This document shows positions 26,816-35,758 of a stretch of DNA of 64,000 nt, piece after piece (position 1 is the first letter of the stretch; every line of letters begins with the position of its first letter). The position numbers and the translations under genes were made by a program. The stretch is from NCBI GenBank assembly GCA_028280265.1, contig JANQMD010000042.1:18996-82995 (forward strand). Reading direction: 5' to 3'. The notes under the pieces are model-generated. The model was given only the letters and a program-made list of their open reading frames with translations, made no database searches and was not told the DNA's origin. Source of the stretch: Flavobacteriaceae bacterium. GTDB taxonomy: Bacteria; Bacteroidota; Bacteroidia; Flavobacteriales; Flavobacteriaceae.

Positions 26816-28067
26816 TATATTTTAAAACTCTCTCTAGAGCCATTCCTCTCGAACCTTTTATGAGTAAATAACTGTCAAGAATCGCTTTAGAGGTGAAAAA
26901 ATTGATGAACTCTTCAAAATTCGAAAACTTATTGCCAGTTTTTACGCTAAAAAAGTTTTCTCCTACAAAGTAAACTTTATGAAAATCAAGATTGTTTGCA
27001 AGGTTAGCGATGTTCTGATGTTCAGTACTAGCCTCAAAACCCAATTCAAACATATCTCCAAGAATAACAATTTTTCGAGGATGATCTATCGTATTAAAAT
27101 TATTCAGAGCGGCTTCCATGCTAGAAGGATTGGCATTATAGGCATCAAGTAAAATAGTATTTGTACCCAACTTTATAATTTGCGAGCGATTATTTTTAGG
27201 AATATAGTTTTCAATAGCATTTTTAATATTTATGGAATCTATATTAAAATAATCACCAATAGAAATCGCTGCTCTAATATTTTTGAAGTTATATTCACCA
27301 ACCAGTTGAGTTTTAATTTTTATTGATTTGTAATCTATCTCTAAAAAAGGATTTTTAGTTAGCAGTTTTGTTTCCTTATCATTCACATAAACAATATTAC
27401 TCATGCCTTTTGTAATATCCTTTTGTTTTTCATCATCCTCGTTTACAAAAATAGTCTTGGAGTTTTTAGACAAGAAATGATAGAGTTCAGATTTACCTTT
27501 AACAACTCCTTTAACCCCTCCGAATCCCTCTAAGTGTGCTTTTCCAAAATTGGTAATATATCCATAGTCAGGCTCGGCAATAGAGCATAGGAATTCAATT
27601 TCTTTTTGGTGATTGGCTCCCATTTCTACAATTCCTATTTCAGTTTCGGGGTTGAATGATAATAAAGTTAATGGTACTCCAATATGATTATTAAAATTTC
27701 CAACAGTAGCTTTGGTTCTATATTGAGTGCTTAAAACTTCGTTGATTAACTCTTTTGTTGTTGTTTTTCCATTGCTGCCAGTCAATGCTACTATGGGAAG
27801 ATTTAATTGCCTTCTATGATAGTTTGCAAAACTTTGAAGAGATTTTAATACATCATCAACCAAGATGGTTTTTCCTTCAATGAAAAATTCTTGTTCGTCA
27901 ATTACACAATAACGAGCCCCTTTTTTTAAGGCATCCTGTACAAATGCGTTTCCATTGAAGTTTTCACCTTTTAAAGCGAAGAAAATGGAGTTTTTTCTAA
28001 TCTTACGAGTGTCAGTATCTACCAAATAACTTTCGCAATAGTATTTATATAAATCTTGAATATTCAT
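26808..28067 (-). CDS. murF: UDP-N-acetylmuramoyl-tripeptide--D-alanyl-D-alanine ligase
   Basis: A 419-residue Mur ligase. The N-terminal domain binds the UDP-sugar (VDTDTRKIRKNSIFFALKGENFNG). The central ATPase domain has the P-loop ALTGSNGKTTTKE (about 94-106) and NFNNHIGVPLTLL. The C-terminal domain contains LLDAYNANPSSM and IVILGDMFELG. It adds D-Ala-D-Ala to UDP-MurNAc-tripeptide in the cytoplasm, the last soluble step of peptidoglycan precursor synthesis. It lies just after the gldJ terminator on the same strand, as an isolated mur gene. Confidence 0.93.
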   Translation of the reverse strand: MNIQDLYKYYCESYLVDTDTRKIRKNSIFFALKGENFNGNAFVQDALKKGARYCVIDEQEFFIEGKTILVDDVLKSLQSFANYHRRQLNLPIVALTGSNGKTTTKELINEVLSTQYRTKATVGNFNNHIGVPLTLLSFNPETEIGIVEMGANHQKEIEFLCSIAEPDYGYITNFGKAHLEGFGGVKGVVKGKSELYHFLSKNSKTIFVNEDDEKQKDITKGMSNIVYVNDKETKLLTKNPFLEIDYKSIKIKTQLVGEYNFKNIRAAISIGDYFNIDSINIKNAIENYIPKNNRSQIIKLGTNTILLDAYNANPSSMEAALNNFNTIDHPRKIVILGDMFELGFEASTEHQNIANLANNLDFHKVYFVGENFFSVKTGNKFSNFEEFINFFTSKAILDSYLLIKGSRGMALERVLKYIS

Positions 28068-28078
28068 AGTTTAAAAAT

Positions 28079-28112
28079 AAAAAAAACCTCATTGAAAATT
28101 TTCAATGAGGTT
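28079..28112 (-). terminator. Rho-independent terminator of gldJ
   Basis: A perfect 28-base palindrome at 28085-28112 (arms AACCTCATTGAAAA/TTTTCAATGAGGTT) is followed on the minus strand by eight T residues (28086 down to 28079). It starts 21 bases after the gldJ stop and ends 11 bases before murF. Confidence 0.85.
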
Positions 28113-28133
28113 AGGAATATCTATAAATCTGTT

Positions 28134-29813
28134 TTATCTGGATGGATTTCTTGCCAATCTCTTTTTATAGTTAAGTGCTCCTACAATATCTGAGGCGCAT
28201 CTAAAACCTATATAGCTTGTAGACATATACTCAGGTAAATACCTTCTTTGGGAAGGATCTAACCAATATTCTCTATCCATCCATGACCCACCTTTATGAA
28301 CTCGCGATTCATTACTAATGAGCGTGAACCTCTTGTTAGGATCGTATACATTCTTTCTGCCAGAGATAGAATCTCTAGAGTTTTGAGGTGAATTGTACAT
28401 TCTAGGGCGACTTGCAAACTGATCATCCTCATCGTCATAAAACCTAGTTGAATTTTTGTCACCATCATTTTTGTTAATATTATTAGACTTTGTATAGTTG
28501 CGTCTTAGGAAAGCATCGTCTTTGGTAACAGGAACGTACTTTATTCCACCAGGAAGCTCTACGGGAACAATCTTACCATTTGGAAGTGTGTCATATACAA
28601 TTGGAGCTCTATCTCCATCACCAATAATTACTACCTGCCCAGTTGAATCAATTAATTTTTTGGTAAAAACATTCCCTCTAAAATAATTGAAATCATTGGC
28701 TTCGGTATCAATAGCGGGTCTGTATACATCAGCGACCCATTCCGAGACATTTCCAGACATATCATAAAGTCCAAAAGCATTTGGAGGGTATGATTTTACT
28801 TTAATTGGAATATCGGAACCATCTTCACTCCATCCTGCAAGACCACTATAGTTACCTTGTCTTATTTTAAAGTTAGCTAACTGATCTCCCTTGTATCGTG
28901 TCGACTTATCTCTTGTATATCTACCATTCCATGCATATTTCTTTCTTCCTCTGACATTGTTATATTCTCTGTTTTCAACAACAGCTTTTGCGGCATATTC
29001 CCATTCTGCTTCTGTAGGCAAGCGAAATTTCTGTGTCAATAAACCGTCTTGAGAAGTTACATGTCTACCAGTAAACTTACCTTTAGCTGGTCTAGCCTCT
29101 CCCTTTTTTCTTCTCTTGTTATTTGGTAATCCTCTTTTGTATACAGTAGAGTCACCATCAAATAAGCGATAAGGATCTTCTAGATACAAATCAGTATCAA
29201 AGTAATTTCTTATTGTATCGTTTTCTAAGACATTGGTTAATACCCCTTTGTCGATTAAAGCTTTCAAGTTTACAGCACTAGTTCTCCATTTACAATATTG
29301 AACAGCTTGCAACCAACTTACCCCAACAACAGGGTAATCTGAATAGGCTGGATGTCGTAAATAATTTTCAGATAGTAAATCCGTATTACCTAAACTGCTT
29401 CTCCAAACTAAAGTATCTGGAAGGGCAGAAGTATAAATGTTTTTGTATCTATTGTCTTCCGGTGGAAAAATATCCTTAGTAACCTGCAAATAAAGCAGGT
29501 ATTCAGAATTTGTAACTTCTGCTTCATCTAAATAGAAAGAGCGGACATGCATTTGTCTGGGAGTAGTATTCCAATCAAACATCACGTCATCCTGCACTTG
29601 TCCCATTGTAAATGTTCCTCCTTCAACAGCTACCATACCGTCTGGCGGTTTTTGCCCTTGAAATGCAGTTCCCTTTATATAATTTCCATATTTAGGATCA
29701 TTAAAATTCCATCCAGTTAGAGAAGATTTATTTTTACTCACCGATGACTTACAACTGCTAAATAAAATAGCTCCGCAACATAAAAGTAAATTCAATTTAA
29801 ATAAGTTTCTCAT
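28134..29813 (-). CDS. gldJ: Gliding motility lipoprotein GldJ
   Basis: This 559-residue lipoprotein has the signal LLLCCGAILFSSCKSS, with the lipidated Cys near residue 21. It has a formylglycine-generating-enzyme-like fold: MVAVEGGTFTMGQ (about 60), FYLDEAEVTNSEYLLYL, RLPTEAEWEYAAKA, DMSGNVSEWVADVYRP and HKGGSWMD...IGFRCAS. GldJ is needed for gliding and type IX secretion in flavobacteria; it works with GldK and the motor proteins at the outer membrane's inner face. Long inserts within the enzyme fold match GldJ rather than true sulfatase modifiers. The divergent neighbour is porU. Confidence 0.92.
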   Translation of the reverse strand: MRNLFKLNLLLCCGAILFSSCKSSVSKNKSSLTGWNFNDPKYGNYIKGTAFQGQKPPDGMVAVEGGTFTMGQVQDDVMFDWNTTPRQMHVRSFYLDEAEVTNSEYLLYLQVTKDIFPPEDNRYKNIYTSALPDTLVWRSSLGNTDLLSENYLRHPAYSDYPVVGVSWLQAVQYCKWRTSAVNLKALIDKGVLTNVLENDTIRNYFDTDLYLEDPYRLFDGDSTVYKRGLPNNKRRKKGEARPAKGKFTGRHVTSQDGLLTQKFRLPTEAEWEYAAKAVVENREYNNVRGRKKYAWNGRYTRDKSTRYKGDQLANFKIRQGNYSGLAGWSEDGSDIPIKVKSYPPNAFGLYDMSGNVSEWVADVYRPAIDTEANDFNYFRGNVFTKKLIDSTGQVVIIGDGDRAPIVYDTLPNGKIVPVELPGGIKYVPVTKDDAFLRRNYTKSNNINKNDGDKNSTRFYDDEDDQFASRPRMYNSPQNSRDSISGRKNVYDPNKRFTLISNESRVHKGGSWMDREYWLDPSQRRYLPEYMSTSYIGFRCASDIVGALNYKKRLARNPSR

Positions 29814-30009
29814 GTCTTATTTTAAATATTTAGGGTTTTGTTTCAGCTTTGCAATTTACAATAAAAATAGTATCGCACAAGATGAATAGTTAATTTTAAT
29901 ACTCTAAAACAAGTAGTTCTTTCTGACTTTATAACGACGATGTTCTTTTTTTATTATGAATACCCGTGTAACTCTAAAATATATGCATTTTATTTACGTT
30001 ATTTGGGAT

Positions 30010-33000
30010 ATGATAAAGTTGGCAAAGAGATTCTTTTTTGTATTTCTTTTTCTTCAATCATTATTCTCTTATTCACAGCAAATTAATAGTGTTTTGAGAA
30101 ATGGTGATTGGTATAAATTTTCTGTTGATACTACTGGAGTTTTTCGAATAGATAGAACATTGCTGCAGCAAATAGGAGTAAATACTACAAATTTAAACCC
30201 TAAAAAAATCCACATCTATGGTAACGGAGGAAATCTATTACCTGAATTGAATTCAGATTTTAGGTATCAAGACCTCCAAGAGAACGCAATTTTTATTGAA
30301 GGAGAAAATGACAATTCATTTGATGCAAATGATTACATTTTATTTTATGCAAAAGGACCGCATGACTGGACAGTAAATACATCTGCTGGTACTGCTCAGC
30401 ATAGACAGAATATTTATTCAGATAAAGCGTATTATTTCATCACAGTGAACAATATTGATGGTAAAAGAATACAAAGTGCGCCGCCTGTTTCTGGAGCCGC
30501 CACGAGTCAGATTACGACTTTTGATGATTATATTTTTTATGAAAAAGAAAACATAAATCTTTTTGCTGCAGGAAGAAAGTGGCTAGGAGAAGATTTTAGT
30601 GTTCAAAATCAACAAACTTTTGAAATACCCTTTCCCAATGCCGTGCCAAATGAGAACATAAGTGTCACCACGAGAGCGGTAGCCATTTCAGGATTGACCT
30701 CTTCAATGAATGTGAGTGTCAATAGTCAAAGTTTATTTACACTGAATTTTAATGCCGTCATTTCTGGATCGTTAACACTAGCCTCAGATCAGTTAAGAAC
30801 CAGTTCAGTAAGTAATTCATCTAATGTGGTCAATGTTACTTTAGACTACAATAATGGTGGAAACCCGTCAGCTAGAGCTTACTTGGACTATATAGAGATT
30901 GTAGGGAAAAAGCAGCTTGCAGCTGGAAATTCACAATTTTCCTTTAGAAGTTTTGAAGCGGCAAATGCTACTGGAATTGTTGAATACCAAATACAGAATG
31001 CTACAAATATTTCTCAAATTTGGGATGTGTCTGATCCAATCAATGTTACATCTATCACTAATGAATCTACTGGGGGGATTTTTGGTTTTAAGGCAAATGG
31101 GGGAACGCTTAAAGAATATGTTGTTTTAAATAGCAATAATTTTTACATTCCAAAAACAGTACAAAATTCAAAAGTAGTCAATCAAAATATTCACCAACTA
31201 CAGGATGTAAATTACTTGATCATCACCAGTAATGAGTTAACTGGTGCTGCACAAAAGTTAGCAGATTATCACATTGCTAATTCAAATTTAACTGTACAGG
31301 TTGTTACTATCAATGACATATACAATGAGTTTTCTTCAGGTTCTCCAGACATCACTGGAATTCGTGATTTTATTAAATATATCTACGACAATAATACTTC
31401 AGCAGAAAGAAAATTAAGGTACGTATGCTTTTTTGGAGATTCGTCTTATGATTACAAAGATCGTATTACCAACAATAATAATATAGTCCCTGTTTTTGAA
31501 TCCATACAAAGTTACAATCTGGCTTTTTCGTATGTTACAGATGACTTCTTTGCAATGTTAGAACCCAATGAGGGAACCATGTTGTCTTCTCATACATTAG
31601 ATGTTGCTACGGGAAGAGTTCCTGTATCTACGGTTCAAGAAGCCACTGGAGTTGTAGATAAAATATTGAGTTATTACCAAACATCTTCATTAGGAGATTG
31701 GAGGAATACGGTAACTCTTGTTGCAGATGATATCGATGCCAATTCAGATATTACTATTCAATCTGGCGTAGAGAGAATCGCCGATGACATTAAGGCAAAC
31801 AAACCTGTAATGAATGTCAACAAGATTTATGCCGATGCTTTTCCGCAGCAGAACTCTTCTGGTGGAGAGAGGTATCCAGCGGTACAAGAGGCAATCACAA
31901 ACGCAATGGAAACAGGAACGTTGATTTTCGATTATTTTGGACATGGTGGAGAAGATGGATTTGGAAGAGAGCGTTTTTTGGACATTCCTCAAGTGCAAGC
32001 ATTCCAGAACAAAAATATCCTACCGTTATTTATAACGGTAACTTGTGAATATTCTAGATTTGATAACCCCAATCGTATTACTGCTGGTGAGCTTACTTTT
32101 AAGAGTACTAGTGGAGGAGCAGCCTCAATGATTTCTACTACAAGGGAAGTTTTTATTAGTGTTGGTCAAAGCTTTAATGAGAATTTAATGAAAATTCTTC
32201 TCGAATTTAATAATGAAGATTTAACCATTGCAGAGTCGTTGGCAGCTACGAAAAATAATTTCACAAACTTTCAGAAATTCTTCATTTATTACTTCGGAGA
32301 TCCAGCAAAGAAATTAGCAATTCCACAACCAAATGTGCGAATTACGAAAATGAATGGCATAGATATTACTCAATCGTTAGATACACTAAAAGCACTTTCT
32401 CGAGTTCGGTTTGAGGGAGTAGTTACAGACAACTCCAACAATACTCTAAACGGTTTTAATGGAACCATTTCTACTTCTGTATTTGACAAACCCATTGATA
32501 GAACAACGTTAGATAATAATAATTTTGGAGTTACCATTACATTTGATTCACAAGAGAGTAAGCTTTTTAGGGGGAAATCAACAGTTCAAAATGGGAATTT
32601 TAATTTTGAATTTATCGTGCCGAGAGACATTAGGGTTGCTTTTGGTAAAGGGAAACTAAGCTTCTATGCTGAAAATACAGTTTCAGATAGAGCTGGTTTT
32701 AACAGTGATGTCGTAGTAGGGGGAATTAACAACAATGCACCTGAAGATACTGTAGGTCCAGTAATTCAACTATTTATGAACGATGAATCGTTCTTGGATG
32801 GAGGTAATACAAATCAATCTCCGAATCTTATTGCTAGATTATCGGACATTAGTGGGATTAACACTTCTGTGACTGCGGTAGATCATGATATTGTAGCTAT
32901 TTTAGATGGCGATGAATCGAATCCTATTGTATTGAATGATTTTTATCAGACAGAATTAAACGATTTTACCAATGGAAGAGTTACATTTCGTTTTCGAGAT

Positions 33001-33408
33001 TTAGCTGTCGGACCCCATACATTAAAATTAAAAGCATGGGATACTTATAACAACTCCTCGGAAGCAATGATTAATTTCGTTGTAGTAAGTGATACCACAT
33101 TAACCTTAGATAATGTTTTGAATTATCCGAATCCGTTTGTAAATTACACTGAATTTTGGTTCAGCCATAACAAACCAAACGAGTCCCTAGAAGTACAGGT
33201 CCAAATATTCACAGTTTCAGGAAAGCTAGTAAAAACAATTAACCAGTCAGTACAAACAACAGGTAATTTGTCTAGAAGTATCGCTTGGAATGGCTTGGAT
33301 GATTTTGGAAACCAGATAGGGAAAGGGGTCTATGTATATAAATTAAAAGTGAAATCAACCGTTAGCAATATATCATCAGAGAAATATGAAAAATTAGTCA
33401 TATTATAA
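30010..33408 (+). CDS. porU: Type IX secretion C-terminal signal peptidase PorU
   Basis: A gingipain-type cysteine protease of 1132 residues. A signal peptide (LAKRFFFVFLFLQSLFSYSQ) favours the start at 30010; an in-frame ATG at 29956 would add 18 residues before it. The catalytic pair is His645 in DYFGHGGEDG and Cys679 in TVTCEYSRF. The C-terminus is a type IX signal domain (NYPNPF, then GKGVYVYKLKV). PorU cuts the C-terminal signal from secreted cargo at the cell surface and joins it to a surface anchor. porV follows 40 bases on, and gldJ is divergent, the order known from other flavobacteria. Confidence 0.92.
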   Translation: MIKLAKRFFFVFLFLQSLFSYSQQINSVLRNGDWYKFSVDTTGVFRIDRTLLQQIGVNTTNLNPKKIHIYGNGGNLLPELNSDFRYQDLQENAIFIEGENDNSFDANDYILFYAKGPHDWTVNTSAGTAQHRQNIYSDKAYYFITVNNIDGKRIQSAPPVSGAATSQITTFDDYIFYEKENINLFAAGRKWLGEDFSVQNQQTFEIPFPNAVPNENISVTTRAVAISGLTSSMNVSVNSQSLFTLNFNAVISGSLTLASDQLRTSSVSNSSNVVNVTLDYNNGGNPSARAYLDYIEIVGKKQLAAGNSQFSFRSFEAANATGIVEYQIQNATNISQIWDVSDPINVTSITNESTGGIFGFKANGGTLKEYVVLNSNNFYIPKTVQNSKVVNQNIHQLQDVNYLIITSNELTGAAQKLADYHIANSNLTVQVVTINDIYNEFSSGSPDITGIRDFIKYIYDNNTSAERKLRYVCFFGDSSYDYKDRITNNNNIVPVFESIQSYNLAFSYVTDDFFAMLEPNEGTMLSSHTLDVATGRVPVSTVQEATGVVDKILSYYQTSSLGDWRNTVTLVADDIDANSDITIQSGVERIADDIKANKPVMNVNKIYADAFPQQNSSGGERYPAVQEAITNAMETGTLIFDYFGHGGEDGFGRERFLDIPQVQAFQNKNILPLFITVTCEYSRFDNPNRITAGELTFKSTSGGAASMISTTREVFISVGQSFNENLMKILLEFNNEDLTIAESLAATKNNFTNFQKFFIYYFGDPAKKLAIPQPNVRITKMNGIDITQSLDTLKALSRVRFEGVVTDNSNNTLNGFNGTISTSVFDKPIDRTTLDNNNFGVTITFDSQESKLFRGKSTVQNGNFNFEFIVPRDIRVAFGKGKLSFYAENTVSDRAGFNSDVVVGGINNNAPEDTVGPVIQLFMNDESFLDGGNTNQSPNLIARLSDISGINTSVTAVDHDIVAILDGDESNPIVLNDFYQTELNDFTNGRVTFRFRDLAVGPHTLKLKAWDTYNNSSEAMINFVVVSDTTLTLDNVLNYPNPFVNYTEFWFSHNKPNESLEVQVQIFTVSGKLVKTINQSVQTTGNLSRSIAWNGLDDFGNQIGKGVYVYKLKVKSTVSNISSEKYEKLVIL

Positions 33409-33448
33409 TAAATACAGATATTTGCGTTTAAATAGGAAACTAAACCAT

Positions 33449-34594
33449 ATGAAAAAAATAGGATTTTTATTGATAGCTTGCCTTTTAGGAGCTAATCAGA
33501 CTTTTGGACAAGTCAATACTGCACAGACAGGAGGAATAACTACTGCAACTCCATTTTTATTGATCATTCCTGACGCTAGAGCAGGAGCAATGGGAGATGT
33601 TGGGGTTTCCACTTCTGCAGATGCTAACTCCCTTTTTCATAACCCTTCTAAAATAGCTTTTGGTGGTAGAGAAGTAATGATTGGTGTGAATTATTCACCT
33701 TGGCTTAGAAATTTAACAAATGATATCTTCATAGGTAGTGCTTCATATATCAGAAGAACTAGTGAAAAGTCTGCATACGGTGTAGAGTTTCGTTATTTTT
33801 CTCTTGGAGATATTCAGTTGACAGAGGATGGTGTAAACTTTACCAATATTAAACCTAACGAATTTGCTATTTCTGGAACGTATGCGTTGAAACTAAGTGA
33901 GACTTTTTCTATGGGAGTTAGCGGTCGCTTTTTCAGATCTAACTTGGCTTTCACTGGAACTAATACAACCTTGCAACCGATCAATTCTTTTGCAGTTGAT
34001 GTTTCTGGATATTACCAATCTTACGAAGAAAATTACGGAACATTTAACGGTAGATGGAGATTTGGATTTAATATTACGAACATTGGACCTAAGGTTTCTT
34101 ATGTTCCAGGTAGAGAAGATTTTATCCCTACAAATTTAAAGTTTGGTGGAGGATTTGATTTTATTCTGGACGATTATAACATTGTTTCTGTAAATACAGA
34201 ATTTACCAAATTATTGGTGCCCACTCCACCAGTTAGAGATGCTAGCGGAAATATTGTGAGTGGGAAAGATGATAATGTAGGTTTCATTGGTGGAATTTTT
34301 CAATCATTTGGGGACGCTCCAGGAGGATTTAGCGAAGAGCTAAAAGAATTTACTTACGCACTAGGGGCTGAATATTTATATAACAATGCTTTTGCCTTAA
34401 GAGCAGGATACTTTCACGAAAGCCCAGATAAAGGAAATAGACAATTTTTTACCATGGGAGCTGGTTTTAAGACCAACGCATTAAATATTGATTTATCATA
34501 TTTGATCAATTCATCTGATGTAAATAATCCCCTAGAGAACTCACTTCGTTTTTCTCTATCATTTGATTTAGGAGAGATTTACGATGATTATTAA
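33449..34594 (+). CDS. porV: Type IX secretion outer membrane protein PorV
   Basis: This is a FadL-like beta-barrel of 381 residues. The signal peptide KKIGFLLIACLLGANQTFGQ begins at the ATG at 33449; an in-frame TTG 27 bases upstream is less likely. After it come TATPFLLIIPDARAGAMGDVG and ADANSLFHNPSKIAF, strongly conserved in PorV (LptO). PorV binds the C-terminal signal domains of cargo and shuttles them from the translocon to PorU for cleavage and attachment. Many aromatic-ended strands follow, ending in LRFSLSFDLGEIYDDY. Confidence 0.93.
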   Translation: MKKIGFLLIACLLGANQTFGQVNTAQTGGITTATPFLLIIPDARAGAMGDVGVSTSADANSLFHNPSKIAFGGREVMIGVNYSPWLRNLTNDIFIGSASYIRRTSEKSAYGVEFRYFSLGDIQLTEDGVNFTNIKPNEFAISGTYALKLSETFSMGVSGRFFRSNLAFTGTNTTLQPINSFAVDVSGYYQSYEENYGTFNGRWRFGFNITNIGPKVSYVPGREDFIPTNLKFGGGFDFILDDYNIVSVNTEFTKLLVPTPPVRDASGNIVSGKDDNVGFIGGIFQSFGDAPGGFSEELKEFTYALGAEYLYNNAFALRAGYFHESPDKGNRQFFTMGAGFKTNALNIDLSYLINSSDVNNPLENSLRFSLSFDLGEIYDDY

Positions 34595-34645
34595 AATATA
34601 AGATTGTAAGTGTTTATTCATACAAGCTAGTTAACTTTAGTTAAA

Positions 34646-34663
34646 TAGATTTGCTTAGCTTTG
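34646..34663 (+). promoter_or_regulatory. Tandem -7-like boxes before cdd
   Basis: TAGATTTG (34646-34653) and TAGCTTTG (34656-34663) both match TAnnTTTG, ten bases apart. No TTG lies at the expected -33 distance for either. The cdd start codon is 38 bases after the second box. Confidence 0.4.
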
Positions 34664-34701
34664 TTTAATCCCCTTGCGAGGGTTTCATTGAAAGAATTCA
34701 T

Positions 34702-35184
34702 ATGAAAAAAATCAACCTTTCTAGTTCAGGATTGTTGTATAATGACATGAAGGAACTTTCAGAAGAGGATTATAAGCTGATGGAATCTGCTATTGAAGCA
34801 ACACAAGACTCTTATTCTCCTTATTCGAAATTTAAAGTAGGTGCTGCCATTCTCCTAAAGGATGGAAATGTCATTACTGGTAGCAATCAAGAAAATGCAG
34901 CTTATCCTTCAGGAATGTGTGCTGAGCGTGTTGCTATATGGAAAGTAGCAACTTCGTATCCTAATCAAAAAATTAAGAAAATAGCCATTACAGCCAAGTC
35001 TTCAAATAAAACAGTAGACAAACCCGTAGGCCCTTGTGGAGCTTGCAGACAAACCATGCTAGAGTACGAACTGAATCAACAAGCACCAGTGGAGGTTTTA
35101 TTCATGGGCGAAGTTGGTAAAGTTGTTAAAGTAGAATCCATAACTTCCTTACTTCCTTTTTCTTTCGATAGTTCTTATTTGTAA
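34702..35184 (+). CDS. cdd: Cytidine deaminase
   Basis: A 160-residue homotetrameric-type cytidine deaminase. SPYSKFKVGAAIL, the zinc and proton-shuttle motif MCAERVAIW and the zinc ligands in GPCGACRQTMLEY are all present. It deaminates cytidine and deoxycytidine to uridine forms in pyrimidine salvage. A cdd gene after porV is a known neighbour arrangement in flavobacteria. The stop codon shares a base with the globin start (TAATG), so the two are translationally coupled. Confidence 0.93.
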   Translation: MKKINLSSSGLLYNDMKELSEEDYKLMESAIEATQDSYSPYSKFKVGAAILLKDGNVITGSNQENAAYPSGMCAERVAIWKVATSYPNQKIKKIAITAKSSNKTVDKPVGPCGACRQTMLEYELNQQAPVEVLFMGEVGKVVKVESITSLLPFSFDSSYL

Positions 35185-35570
35185 TGAAGAGAGATATTAC
35201 AGAGAGAAAAGACATCAAACTAATTATTTCAAATTTTTACGAAAAACTTATTTTGGATGAACATCTATTTCCTTTTTTTAAGGAAATGGTTGAAACAGGA
35301 ACCCTTGAACATCATCTAGAAGGTATTGTTGATTTTTGGGAAGATATTTTATTTGACACTCAAAAATATGATCGGAATGTCATGCAAAAACATTTGAATT
35401 TTTCTAAAAAGGTTTCATTCAAGCAAGATCATTTCCGTCTATGGCTTCATTATTTAACAGAGACTACTGACCATTTATTTCTGGGTTCAAAATCTGATTT
35501 GATGAAAACAAGAGCAAAATCTATTGCTATGGTCATGCAACTAAAAATGAATTTATATAAAAACGGATAG
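35184..35570 (+). CDS. Group III truncated haemoglobin
   Basis: This 128-residue protein fits the truncated 2-over-2 globin family, group III: NFYEKLILDEHLFPFF, then HHLEGIVDFWEDILF, and the conserved helix region HFRLWLHYLTETTDHLF. The histidine in the HFRLW helix is the likely proximal haem ligand, and no signal peptide is present. Group III globins are implicated in oxygen or nitric oxide chemistry, but roles vary. The coupling with cdd is probably organisational rather than functional. Confidence 0.82.
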   Translation: MKRDITERKDIKLIISNFYEKLILDEHLFPFFKEMVETGTLEHHLEGIVDFWEDILFDTQKYDRNVMQKHLNFSKKVSFKQDHFRLWLHYLTETTDHLFLGSKSDLMKTRAKSIAMVMQLKMNLYKNG

Positions 35571-35758
35571 GTTGAGCATCGTAAAATATAGACTTATCAA
35601 ATTCTTGAAATGAATAATTTGTTGTTTATTTATCCATAGCGGGTAAACTACCTCGGTAGAAGCACACAATGCATTGAACAGAAGGCAAAATTTTAATTTT
35701 GAGGTAGCTTTTGGGTATTAAACCTCTTGGCTGAGACAATAAAACAACCATTCTAAGT
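35571..35758 (+). promoter_or_regulatory. Structured leader candidate upstream of ketoacyl-ACP synthase III gene
   Basis: CTACCTC (35648-35654) can pair with adjacent GTAG (35656-35659) as a small hairpin, or with GAGGTAG (35701-35707). That last segment can instead pair with ACCTC (35722-35726). These helices exclude one another, as in a regulatory RNA switch. Between them lies a 7+2+7 inverted repeat CAAAATT/AATTTTG (35686-35701). No known riboswitch consensus was recognised. CTGAGA near the end recalls TPP elements but the rest of that motif is absent. Confidence 0.35.

Noticed and set aside
28134..29813. Sulfatase-activating formylglycine-generating enzyme
   Set aside because: The fold is shared, but the lipoprotein signal, long inserts and divergent porU-porV neighbours identify GldJ.
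35638..35700. tRNA-like look of the leader (GCGGGTA ... CTACCTCGGTAG)
   Set aside because: The start resembles a glycine tRNA, but there is no TTCG loop, no matching acceptor 3' arm and no proper anticodon stem.
35701..35740. TPP riboswitch suggested by CTGAGA
   Set aside because: The rest of the conserved TPP core and its second arm are missing and the downstream gene is not a thiamine gene.
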